11,460 nucleotides of DNA from CAYVUI01 sp964454745 (GTDB lineage Bacteria > Planctomycetota > Phycisphaerae > Sedimentisphaerales > Anaerohalosphaeraceae), in NCBI GenBank assembly GCA_964454745.1, contig CAYVUI010000132.1, forward strand, positions 1 through 11,460. Direction: 5' to 3'. Shown here piece after piece: positions 1-7,843 of this stretch (within the stretch, counting starts at the first letter, position 1; every line of letters starts with the position of its first letter). The position numbers and the translations under genes were made by a program. The notes under the pieces were generated by a model that was not told where the DNA came from, ran no database searches, and worked only from the letters and a program-made list of their open reading frames with translations.

Positions 1-31
1 GGCCGCCTGAGAAACTCAGTAAAATAGAAAT
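1..31 (+). other. Possible 3' tail of an upstream gene
   Basis: Two forward frames are open from the left edge. One ends at a TAG at 25-27, four bases before the ATG at 32, which would fit a tightly packed operon. The other stays open to a TAG at 57-59 and would overlap the start of the beta-helix gene. I cannot tell which is coding, or whether either is. No Shine-Dalgarno is evident just before the ATG at 32, which would fit translational coupling to an upstream gene. No promoter can be seen in this short stretch. Confidence 0.25.
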
Positions 32-2170
32 ATGGGCTTATTCAGCAAGCTCTATGTAGATGTTAAAAGCGGCAGTGATGACAATTCTGGCAAAATGGGT
101 CAGCCGCTGAAAACCATCGAGGCCGCCCAGGAAAAAGCCAGGACGGCTCTTGCGAAGAATCCAAAACAGAATGTTACTGTTTATATTAAAGAGGGCAAAT
201 ACTACCTGGACCGTCCGCTTGAATTTGACAGCCGGGACAGTGCGGCTTTGGGGTATGCTGTAAAGTATACGAATTACAATGACCAGAATGTCCGGATCAT
301 CGGCGGAAAGCCGGTTACGAACTGGACTCACTGGAAAGATGGAATTTACAAAGCCAAAGTGGAGCCGGGCAAAAAGTTTGGCGTGCTTTTTGAAAATGAA
401 AGCTGGGCCATTTTGGCGAGAATTCCCAACCAGGGATACTTCAACGCGGCTGGGGGTGATAATCCCTCAAATAAGAAAACCATCCTGAAATATGATCCCG
501 CCGATCTCACGGAACCATTTGATCACAAAAATGCAAATGTTCATGTCTGGGCTGGGTACGACGAAGACTGGGACGGCGGGAAGAATTATAACTGGTACTG
601 TTCAAAGCTGCCTGTAAGCGGCATCAATTGGCAGGAAAACCAGATTACATGCACCTATCAATCTTTCTGGAACATTCACGAGCACAATCGGTATTATATC
701 GAGGGCGCACTGGCGTTTCTCGACATGCCGGGGGAGTGGTGCCTTGATGACAAGCAGGGCGTTGTCTATTACAAGCCTTACCAAACTCCTATTGAAGAGC
801 AGGAGATTATTATCCCTTCCGGCAGGCAGGTGATTCTTGTGAAGGGTACGCTTGACAAGCCGGTTGAAAACCTGATTTTTGACGGTCTGGACATTACCGT
901 TAGCGATACCCTGGATGCATTTGCCATAGGTTACCCCCCTGAGGACGGGGGAGCCGTTACTCTTCGTAATGCCCGGAATATCACGATTACGAACTGTAGG
1001 ATCTCCAACGGGGGATATGACGGCATTTACATGGGAAAGCTCAACCAGGAGCACACGATCAAGAATAATCTCATCGAGAAATGCGGTTTTTGCGGAATTA
1101 CCGGGGGCAGCTTTGTGGTCGGAAAGGGGCCGTTTGACAGCCCTGAGGATGCTTATGTAGCGAAAAATGTGCTGATTTCCAACAATTACCTGCGCGATTG
1201 CGGCAGAGATATCCGTCATGGCTCGGGAATGTGGTTCTACGAATGCGGTGATTTTGTAATATCGCACAATCTTGTCGAGAACATGCCGCGGTACGGAATC
1301 AACCTGCTTGGCGGAACGACTTATAATTATATGATCAATTCCGTGGAAAACGGCGGATTCGGCGGTGAGATGTATGGGCAAAAAATAACCTGGGAAAACC
1401 ATACTGATTTTTTATGCTGTCGAAACAACCGGATTGCTTTTAATGAATTCCGCGATGTGATGAAGACCAGCCAGGATGGAGGCGCGATTTACAGTTGGGG
1501 AACGGGCAAAGGCAATGTTGTCGAGAATAATTACGTTCACAGCATTGACTTGCAAATCCCGGACTCTTCGGCGGTAGGGATTTATATGGACGATGCATCG
1601 CATTACTTTACGGTGCAAAACAATGTTATCGAGGATATCAAGGGCGAGAAGTATCATTTCGCGATTTGCCTTAAGGGGGTGGATATCGTCTGTGAGAATA
1701 ATATTGTCTATGACTGCGATCTTGCCGCCGCGGTATACGTATTGCAAACCGACCTTACCGGTTTTGCGGAAACCCCCGGCGGAATACGTCATGAGCGGGT
1801 GGATCACCTGGTTCTGGATCGGAACATCTATTATGACAATGAACTTGAAGCGGTGTACAGTATTACCCCGTGGAAGGATACAATCATCAAGTCTTCTGAT
1901 TATAATATTATTTACCCGGCTGATCCGATCTCAAAGATAAGTATCAAGTGGGAGAAGAAGGACTGGCGATGGTGGACGAACCTTTTGGATGGAAAATTTG
2001 AAGGAAATTCAAAATTTGCAGATCCGATGTTTATCGATGCCGCGAACGGGAATTTTTCATTCAAGGCGAGCTCGCCCGCTCCTGAGATGGGTTTCAAACC
2101 GGTAGATGTCTCCAGGATGGGGTTGAAATCTGATTTTCCATTTATGGAGCATGTAACAAAAGCGGAATAA
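32..2170 (+). CDS. Right-handed beta-helix glycosidase, GH141-like
   Basis: A 712-residue protein that looks like a parallel beta-helix carbohydrate-active enzyme. The N-terminus (YVDVKSGSDDNSG, residues 8-20, then the PLKTIEAA segment) is the usual opening of secreted-type beta-helix enzymes. A GGKPVTNWTHW stretch (91-101) followed by the LARIPNQGYF segment (128-137) recalls GH141, whose characterised members include an alpha-L-fucosidase and a xylanase. Helix coils rich in N-x-I/V steps run from about 275 to 565, for example NARNITITNCRIS (313-325). The conserved-looking motifs QDGGAIYSWG (481-490) and GIYMDDAS (516-523) hold acidic residues D482, D520 and D521, which are plausible catalytic acids by position only. 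No signal peptide follows the chosen ATG, and a stop at 8-10 in this frame rules out a long N-terminal extension. It is the first complete gene of the operon. GH141 is a family-level inference; another beta-helix glycosidase or polysaccharide lyase is possible. Confidence 0.75.
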   Translation: MGLFSKLYVDVKSGSDDNSGKMGQPLKTIEAAQEKARTALAKNPKQNVTVYIKEGKYYLDRPLEFDSRDSAALGYAVKYTNYNDQNVRIIGGKPVTNWTHWKDGIYKAKVEPGKKFGVLFENESWAILARIPNQGYFNAAGGDNPSNKKTILKYDPADLTEPFDHKNANVHVWAGYDEDWDGGKNYNWYCSKLPVSGINWQENQITCTYQSFWNIHEHNRYYIEGALAFLDMPGEWCLDDKQGVVYYKPYQTPIEEQEIIIPSGRQVILVKGTLDKPVENLIFDGLDITVSDTLDAFAIGYPPEDGGAVTLRNARNITITNCRISNGGYDGIYMGKLNQEHTIKNNLIEKCGFCGITGGSFVVGKGPFDSPEDAYVAKNVLISNNYLRDCGRDIRHGSGMWFYECGDFVISHNLVENMPRYGINLLGGTTYNYMINSVENGGFGGEMYGQKITWENHTDFLCCRNNRIAFNEFRDVMKTSQDGGAIYSWGTGKGNVVENNYVHSIDLQIPDSSAVGIYMDDASHYFTVQNNVIEDIKGEKYHFAICLKGVDIVCENNIVYDCDLAAAVYVLQTDLTGFAETPGGIRHERVDHLVLDRNIYYDNELEAVYSITPWKDTIIKSSDYNIIYPADPISKISIKWEKKDWRWWTNLLDGKFEGNSKFADPMFIDAANGNFSFKASSPAPEMGFKPVDVSRMGLKSDFPFMEHVTKAE

Positions 2171-2219
2171 TGTAAAAGCGGTTTCGAGTTTTTCCTTCAA
2201 TACAGAACCGGAGATTTGT

Positions 2220-3299
2220 ATGTCTTATGAAATCGGCATGGCGGCGTTAAACCTAGAAATATCCGACCGTGTTGCCCGAACGGAAGGTGCTTTTTCTGCA
2301 GAAAGACACTGGGAGCTTGTCAAGGCGGTTACAGGCATTGAAGTGAGCCCGCAAAGCCCCGAAACGAAGCAGCAGGCCGCGTCGAGCGCATTTGTAAAAG
2401 CGTGGGATTATGATTTCATCTGGTCTACGCTCATCTATAACCAGGTATTGGGTGATGTGCGAACGAGCATGGGCCACGCCGAGTATGATGCGGGCGGGAC
2501 GGACTTTCGCGACGATCGGCAAGCGCATCAGTGTCCTTTTACCGCACCCGAGCAGGTCTTGGATTTTCAACCGTGGGAGGCCTACGGTCAAATCGACCAC
2601 GCACGAGCGGTGAAGGATTTTGAGGACCACTATAAGGATAACTGCGGCAAGTACCCGGACGCGGTCAACTGCACGGGAATATACATTACATGCATTTCGG
2701 GCTTTATCGAGATATTTGGCTGGGACATGCTGCTGCTGGCGGCGGGAGTGGATTTACCGAAATTCGGCGAGATGACTAACCGCTACGCAACATGGATTCA
2801 ACAATACTTCAACGCCCTGGCCGATTCGGATGTCCCGGTGGTGATGGTGCACGACGATATTGTGTGGACCTCGGGGGCTTTTTTGCCGCCATCGTGGTAC
2901 CGTGAGTACGTGTTTCCAAACTACAAAAAATACTTCGCTCCCCTGCATGATGCGGGCAAGATCATCATATTTACTTCAGACGGCAATTATACGGAGTTTA
3001 TCGACGATATCGCCGATTGCGGAATAAACGGTTTTGTGCTCGAACCAACCACGGACATGAAGCATATCGCTGAAAAATACGGCAAAACACATTCATTCCA
3101 GGGTAATGCCGACACGCGAATTCTTCTTGAAAACGACAAGAGTCAAATCGAGGCCGAGGTAAAAAGGTGTATGGAGATCGGCAAAGACTGCCCAGGCTTT
3201 TTCATGCAGGTGGGCAACCACATCCCCTCAAACACCCCCGTGGATGCAGCGATTTATTATAACGAATGTTACAAAGAACTCAGCAGGCGGGACAGGTAA
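2220..3299 (+). CDS. UroD/MtaA-like protein (uroporphyrinogen decarboxylase superfamily)
   Basis: A 359-residue protein of the uroporphyrinogen decarboxylase-like TIM-barrel superfamily, which contains haem-pathway UroD and the corrinoid/coenzyme M methyltransferases (MtaA, CmuA). Recognisable blocks are VVMVHDDIVWTSG (207-219), a Pro-Ser-Trp-Tyr-Arg-Glu-Tyr stretch (224-230), TSDGNYTEFIDDI (252-264), GINGFVLEPTTDM (268-280), the signature-like GNADTR (295-300) and GNHIPSNTP (332-340). Its place in a sugar operon argues against housekeeping haem synthesis. The N-terminal Arg-rich motif of true UroD is not apparent. A good Shine-Dalgarno (GGAG, 2210-2213) sits six bases before the ATG. The stop is six bases before the regulator gene, so the two are almost certainly co-transcribed. 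The substrate is unknown. Methyl transfer from a methylated sugar or aglycone is speculation, and no corrinoid-binding protein is encoded in the window. Confidence 0.8.
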   Translation: MSYEIGMAALNLEISDRVARTEGAFSAERHWELVKAVTGIEVSPQSPETKQQAASSAFVKAWDYDFIWSTLIYNQVLGDVRTSMGHAEYDAGGTDFRDDRQAHQCPFTAPEQVLDFQPWEAYGQIDHARAVKDFEDHYKDNCGKYPDAVNCTGIYITCISGFIEIFGWDMLLLAAGVDLPKFGEMTNRYATWIQQYFNALADSDVPVVMVHDDIVWTSGAFLPPSWYREYVFPNYKKYFAPLHDAGKIIIFTSDGNYTEFIDDIADCGINGFVLEPTTDMKHIAEKYGKTHSFQGNADTRILLENDKSQIEAEVKRCMEIGKDCPGFFMQVGNHIPSNTPVDAAIYYNECYKELSRRDR

Positions 3300-3305
3300 C
3301 CGAGT

Positions 3306-4328
3306 ATGGCAAAGGTCAGTTTGAAAAAAATCGCCGAAGAGGCGGAGGTTTCAGTCACCACGGTGTCGAGGGTGCTTCGCGGCAGGGGTGAAATCTCGGA
3401 AAAGACGCGTTTAAAGGTGCAGAAAGTCGCCGATGAAATGCGGTATCGCCCCAACCTTGCCGCCCAGGCGATGCATTCGGGCAGAACACAAACCGTCGGT
3501 GTGATTATTCCCTCTGCGGGGAATTTTGATATACGCATCGCCTTCGGTATCCATGATAAGCTTGCTGAACATGATGTTGTGCCTATTACGCTGTGGACAA
3601 GTTTCAAGTGGAGCCGATCTGCAGATGGAGGTATCGACAATGCAGTCAAGCAGATTCATAACCTGATCGACCGTCGGGTGGACGGTTGTATCCTGCGTCC
3701 GCAGCTTGACTTTAAAGAGCTTTACATCAATGAGATTCTCGAACGTGAGATACCCATTGTGACGGTGGATAGAGATTTTCTCGGTTCTCATGCCGATTTT
3801 GTCGGCACCGATGATGTAGATGGAGCACGCCAGGCGGCCGAATATTTGCTTGGCCTCGGGCATCGCAGGTTCGTGCATATTGCCGGGCCTGATAGTGTCA
3901 CGACAGGCAAATTGAGGCGTGAGGCTTTTGAGCAATGTATTGCTTCAGCTGGTGATGCCCAATGCATTACCTTTGTGGATACCTCTTTCGGTGAAGATGA
4001 AAACATCGCGGATAAGATTTTCGAGATTTCGCCCGCTGCCACAGCCGTTTTTGCCGCCAATGATCTTATCGCGAAAAATGTTTATCATGCAGCGCGAAAA
4101 AGAGGTGTGAAGATTCCTGGTCAGCTCTCGATAGTCGGTTTCGGCGACCTTGAGCCGGCGGAATACATGGACCCGCCTTTGACGACGATACGACAGCAAC
4201 CATATGATATCGGCTATAAGGCAGCCGAAATACTCCTTGAACGAATTGAAAAGAAGACGGATACTGAGCCGAAGGCAATTTTGCTAAAGCCGCAGCTCAT
4301 CGTCCGAAATTCGACGAAACAGCGATAA
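3306..4328 (+). CDS. LacI-family transcriptional regulator
   Basis: A 340-residue protein with the full LacI/GalR plan. The N-terminal helix-turn-helix covers about residues 4-25 (VSLKKIAEEAEVSVTTVSRVL), with a hinge region around RYRPNLAAQAM (46-56). A periplasmic-binding-protein-like effector domain follows from TVGVIIPS (63-70). Family landmarks include VDGCILRP (125-132), VTVDRDF (152-158), FVGTDDVDGARQAAEYLLGLGHRRF (165-189), VFAANDLIA (248-256), LSIVGFGD (274-281) and PPLTTIRQ (290-297). It probably binds DNA as a dimer and senses a small sugar released by the operon's enzymes, most likely as a repressor of this locus. It begins six bases after the UroD-like stop, with only a weak AGG (3294-3296) as ribosome site. 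It is encoded inside the operon it may control, which would give autoregulation. No convincing operator lies within the window; the main one should be upstream of position 1. Confidence 0.95.
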   Translation: MAKVSLKKIAEEAEVSVTTVSRVLRGRGEISEKTRLKVQKVADEMRYRPNLAAQAMHSGRTQTVGVIIPSAGNFDIRIAFGIHDKLAEHDVVPITLWTSFKWSRSADGGIDNAVKQIHNLIDRRVDGCILRPQLDFKELYINEILEREIPIVTVDRDFLGSHADFVGTDDVDGARQAAEYLLGLGHRRFVHIAGPDSVTTGKLRREAFEQCIASAGDAQCITFVDTSFGEDENIADKIFEISPAATAVFAANDLIAKNVYHAARKRGVKIPGQLSIVGFGDLEPAEYMDPPLTTIRQQPYDIGYKAAEILLERIEKKTDTEPKAILLKPQLIVRNSTKQR

Positions 4329-4342
4329 GAAGGATAACCAGG

Positions 4343-6292
4343 ATGCATTTTACAGATTGGATGATTGTAGCAATTTTTGCACTGGTCATTACGACAGCGG
4401 CCATGCTGACTAAGCACTATACCCGAAGCGTAGCGGACTTTCTCGCAGCCAACCGATGTGCAGGGAGATATCTTCTCACCGCCGCAGACGGTATGGTTGC
4501 GTTTGGATTGACGAGCATCATCATGTTCTTTGAGATGTATTACAAAGCCGGATTTTCCGCCCAGTGGTGGCAGCTTGGGCTCTCACCCATCATTCTTTTT
4601 GTGTATCTAAGCGGCTGGGTGGTTTATCGATACAGGCAGACTCGTTCGATGACATTGCTTCAATTTTTCGAGCAGCGATACAGCAAGAAATTCCGTATTT
4701 TTGTCGGATTTCTTTCATTCTGGGTCTTCCTCATAACGATGGGGATCATGCCAGGCACAGGTGCAAGATTTTTTATTTATGCCTGCAATCTGCCCGATCA
4801 GTTCGTGCTGTTCAATGTCGAGATGCAGACCTTTCCGGTCGTGATGATTCTCCTGTTGGGTATGGGATTGCTTTTTACATTCATGGGCGGGCATATCGCC
4901 GTCATGGTAACAGACTTTTTGCAGGGGATGTTCTGTAATGTAGTCCTTCTCATTTTGATTATAGTTGTGCTGATACTTGTTCCCTGGGAGACTATTGTAG
5001 AAGGCCTCTCTGCAGCGCCCGACGATGCCTCAATGGTCCATCCACTAAGGACAACACAAACGGAAACATATGATTTCTGGTTTTTTTTGATCTGGGGTTT
5101 TAATTTTTTGTACATGTTCCCGGCATGGCAGGGTGTCCAGGCGTATAACAGTGCGGCCAGAACACCGCACGAAGCGAGGATGTCCCGTGTACTGGGGAAC
5201 CTGCGCGGGATCGTGCTGTACAACGGTGTTATTATTCTTCCGATTGTCGCTTATGTGATAATGAATCATGCTGATTATGCTGATGTCGCGGCAGCGGTCA
5301 ATGCACGCATAAGCAACCTGACCGGATATTACGGAAGACAGGTCACAGTTCCCATCGCGATCAGCAAAATCATACCTATGGGCTTTTTTGGTTTATTTAT
5401 CGCAGCAATGCTTGGAGCCATGATCAGTACCATTGATACGCTTTTGCACGCATGGGGTAGTATATTTGTCCAGGACATTGTTCTGCCTTTCAAAAAGAAT
5501 CCTTTCAGTCGAAGAACACACATGCTGTTGCTAAGGAGCGCCATTCTTGGAGTAGCGATTTTCCTTTTCGTATTCAGCTTGCTGTATAAGCAGAAACAGG
5601 ATATCTGGCTTTTCTGGGCGATTATCGGCTCGTTCTATTACGGCGGAGCCGGGGCGGCGCTTGTCGGCGGGCTGTATTGGAAACGCGGGACGACCTGGGG
5701 GGCCTGGGCCGGGATGTTGACTGGAATTGTCCTGACGACGATTGCCTTTGTCGCCCAGAGGTTCGAGCTGGCCTTGCTGCCGGATTCACAGAGACTGTCT
5801 TTCATTATTATGATCGCTTCATTAACAATGTATATATTTGTTTCATACCTGCGCACACGAACAGGGAAAGAAAAGCCCTGCGATTTTGACAAGCTCTTCC
5901 ATCGTGGAAAATACTCTCTCGAAGAAAAAACGGACGAACCGCCGGTGCCGCCGGCGTGGTGGCACAAACTGCTCGGGATTACCAGTGAGTTCAGCAAGCG
6001 GGACAAGTTTGTGTACCTGGCGGTTCTGATTAACGCACTTGTGACGATTCTCGTATTTGCCGTGGTGACGACTATGAATTTGTTTATCGATTTCAGTGAA
6101 AGCTTCTGGTTTAAAGTCTGGGCGGTCTATATCTGGAACGTACTGATTACCGGAATGATTGTTACCGTTTGGTTCTTGATCGGCGGCTCAATGGATTTAA
6201 AGGATCTCTTTAAAAAGCTTTCTATGAAAAAACGCGATGATCTTGACGATGGCATGGTAGTTGGAGGACAAAACCTTGATGAAAAAGAATGA
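4343..6292 (+). CDS. Sodium:solute symporter (SSS family)
   Basis: A 649-residue inner-membrane protein of the SSS/SglT-type Na+-coupled transporter family. Transmembrane segments begin near residues 5, 45, 80, 118, 165, 195, 245, 288, 345, 398, 425, 455 and 485. Family landmarks are the early ADFLAANR stretch (31-38), the GGHIAVMVTDFLQG block (182-195) and the signature FIAAMLGAMISTIDTLL (352-368), whose Ser/Thr pair (S362, T363) matches the usual Na+-site region. After the core there is a hydrophilic stretch of about 50 residues (503-553, with a Pro-rich part at 533-538), then two further hydrophobic segments (about 556-580 and 592-614) and a charged C-terminal tail. Family members carry sugars, among other small solutes. 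Here it is the only transporter seen, so it is the likely importer of the operon's sugar. A clear AAGGA (4330-4334) lies eight bases before the ATG. The substrate cannot be read from the sequence. Confidence 0.95.
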   Translation: MHFTDWMIVAIFALVITTAAMLTKHYTRSVADFLAANRCAGRYLLTAADGMVAFGLTSIIMFFEMYYKAGFSAQWWQLGLSPIILFVYLSGWVVYRYRQTRSMTLLQFFEQRYSKKFRIFVGFLSFWVFLITMGIMPGTGARFFIYACNLPDQFVLFNVEMQTFPVVMILLLGMGLLFTFMGGHIAVMVTDFLQGMFCNVVLLILIIVVLILVPWETIVEGLSAAPDDASMVHPLRTTQTETYDFWFFLIWGFNFLYMFPAWQGVQAYNSAARTPHEARMSRVLGNLRGIVLYNGVIILPIVAYVIMNHADYADVAAAVNARISNLTGYYGRQVTVPIAISKIIPMGFFGLFIAAMLGAMISTIDTLLHAWGSIFVQDIVLPFKKNPFSRRTHMLLLRSAILGVAIFLFVFSLLYKQKQDIWLFWAIIGSFYYGGAGAALVGGLYWKRGTTWGAWAGMLTGIVLTTIAFVAQRFELALLPDSQRLSFIIMIASLTMYIFVSYLRTRTGKEKPCDFDKLFHRGKYSLEEKTDEPPVPPAWWHKLLGITSEFSKRDKFVYLAVLINALVTILVFAVVTTMNLFIDFSESFWFKVWAVYIWNVLITGMIVTVWFLIGGSMDLKDLFKKLSMKKRDDLDDGMVVGGQNLDEKE

Positions 6293-6303
6293 CAGGGCCT
6301 GTC
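6291..6303. other. Perfect 13-bp inverted repeat overlapping the symporter stop
   Basis: GACAGG-G-CCTGTC is a six-base perfect inverted repeat around a single central G. It overlaps the TGA of the symporter gene and lies 28 bases before the chosen sulfatase ATG. One central base is too short for an RNA hairpin loop, and no T-run follows, so it is not a terminator. It could be a protein-binding site or chance. Confidence 0.3.
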
Positions 6304-6331
6304 AATACCGTTTGTGGAGTATCAGAATAAG

Positions 6332-7789
6332 ATGTCAAAGAAAATAAACAGGAGACATTTCCTTAAACTCACCGGAGGTATGTGTGGATTAGCAGCAACT
6401 GGTGGATGTATTGACCTGAGTCGTTCTGCGCAAAAACAAAAAAGACCCAACTTTATTATTATAATGACGGATGACGCAGGTCCGGACCTTTTTGGCTGTT
6501 ACGGTGGAAAAGCTAAAACCCCGAATATTGACAAGCTCGCCTCACAAGGAGTAAAGTTCGAAACCTGTTGGGCAACCCCGATGTGTTCTCCCACAAGAGC
6601 GATGATCATGACCGGACAGTATGCAAATAAAACCGGTTGGTATCACAACCAGCTGAGCGTTCCATTCAAATCGAATGGTTCTTATGCAATCGATTTCACG
6701 AAACATGGCATAAAACTCTTTTCTAATTTCCTCCACGAATGCGGATATAAAACCGCGATAACAGGACGGTGGGGTATTCCAATCGTCTTCGATCCCAAAC
6801 GGCATGGTTTTGACGAATATTGCCTGCACGTGTATGGAAAGGAGGGTCTTCCTTCCGGCGAGATGTTTACCGGCCTGATTGAGTCTGCGCAGGGATACGG
6901 GTTTGGGCCAATCTATTCGCGATACTGGCACCCCGCGATTGTACAAAACGGGGAACTTTTGAAAACTAAACCCAATGACTTCGCAACAGATTTTTACGCT
7001 GATTTCACTCTTGATTTTGCAAAAAGGCACAAAAACTCACCTTTCTGTGTCTATATGCCTCTGCATTTGCCGCATCAGACTGCATTCAAAAAAGGCAATA
7101 TGATCGCGACTACGCCCCTGTCCGGAAGACCGGGCAAACTGACCGGTGGGACTTTCGAGGAATGTATAGAGTACACGGATGTCATTGTTGGCCGAATCGT
7201 TGATGGCCTTAAAGAGGAAGGGGTACTGGAAAATACAATAATCATATTCACTTCGGACAACGCGACTTGCGGCATAGGCAAAATGAAAGCGACTGCCCAC
7301 GGCCCTCGCGTACCCATGATTATCTATGGCCCAAAGCACATAAAAGCCAAAGGAGTTTCACATGAGCTTGTGTCTCTTGCAGATGTTACACCCACACTGA
7401 TTGAATATGCACAAGGTTCAATGCCGCCCGTAAATAAAATGGATGGAGTAAGCCTCGTTCCTTATTTAACGGGAAAAAAGAGCGAGCATCGGAAATGGCT
7501 GTACAGTTATATCGGTACGGCCCGTATGCTGCGGGACAAAAGATGGGTACTTGAGGCCGTAGATGAACTCATGTACGATTCCCCCGGAAGATTTTACAAT
7601 ACAAAAGGCTCCAGCAATCCAAAAGATTATGTGGAGGTTACAGAATCGTATGATACCGAGGTTCTGGCCTCTAAATCGCGTTTTATCAAAAAACTCAAAG
7701 AAATCCCTCACTTGGATCTAAGCAATGAACTGCACAGAAAGGCCGTCGAAATATATAAAAAGTCTCCCTGGCCTCATCAAATGAAATAA
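6332..7789 (+). CDS. Tat-exported family S1 sulfatase
   Basis: A 485-residue formylglycine-type (S1, alkaline-phosphatase superfamily) sulfatase, expected to hydrolyse sulfate esters on a glycan. The ATG at 6332 is chosen over the in-frame GTG at 6314 because it opens directly into a twin-arginine signal (NRRHFLKLTGG, arginines 7-8) and a GGAG lies 12 bases upstream. A cysteine at 26 after a small-residue run (LAATGGC) hints at lipid anchoring, but the lipobox is imperfect. Metal ligands are D47 and D48. The CSPTR motif (85-89) supplies the cysteine converted to formylglycine by a maturation enzyme not encoded here. Further expected positions are the HLPH segment (245-248), TSDN (308-311), and K319 before HGPRVP (323-328). 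Odd: the usual GKWHLG block reads GRWGIP (145-150), so the conserved Lys and His are Arg and Gly. Its setting between a symporter and a fucosidase-like gene suggests a sulfated sugar substrate. Sulfate position and sugar are unknown. Confidence 0.92.
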   Translation: MSKKINRRHFLKLTGGMCGLAATGGCIDLSRSAQKQKRPNFIIIMTDDAGPDLFGCYGGKAKTPNIDKLASQGVKFETCWATPMCSPTRAMIMTGQYANKTGWYHNQLSVPFKSNGSYAIDFTKHGIKLFSNFLHECGYKTAITGRWGIPIVFDPKRHGFDEYCLHVYGKEGLPSGEMFTGLIESAQGYGFGPIYSRYWHPAIVQNGELLKTKPNDFATDFYADFTLDFAKRHKNSPFCVYMPLHLPHQTAFKKGNMIATTPLSGRPGKLTGGTFEECIEYTDVIVGRIVDGLKEEGVLENTIIIFTSDNATCGIGKMKATAHGPRVPMIIYGPKHIKAKGVSHELVSLADVTPTLIEYAQGSMPPVNKMDGVSLVPYLTGKKSEHRKWLYSYIGTARMLRDKRWVLEAVDELMYDSPGRFYNTKGSSNPKDYVEVTESYDTEVLASKSRFIKKLKEIPHLDLSNELHRKAVEIYKKSPWPHQMK

Positions 7790-7843
7790 TCGGGAAAAGC
7801 GAAAAGAAGTTCAATATAAACGATAAGTACAAAGGATAATGTC

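Noticed and set aside
602..1402. A 266-codon open frame on the minus strand inside the beta-helix gene
   Set aside because: It is fully antisense to a well-supported gene, has no recognisable domain and is explained by codon bias of the opposite strand.
2171..2190. A LacI-operator-like core AAAGCGGTTT (2175-2184) in the gap before the UroD-like gene
   Set aside because: Only eight of ten core positions are symmetric, the flanks do not match, and it lies inside the operon with no promoter elements I could identify.
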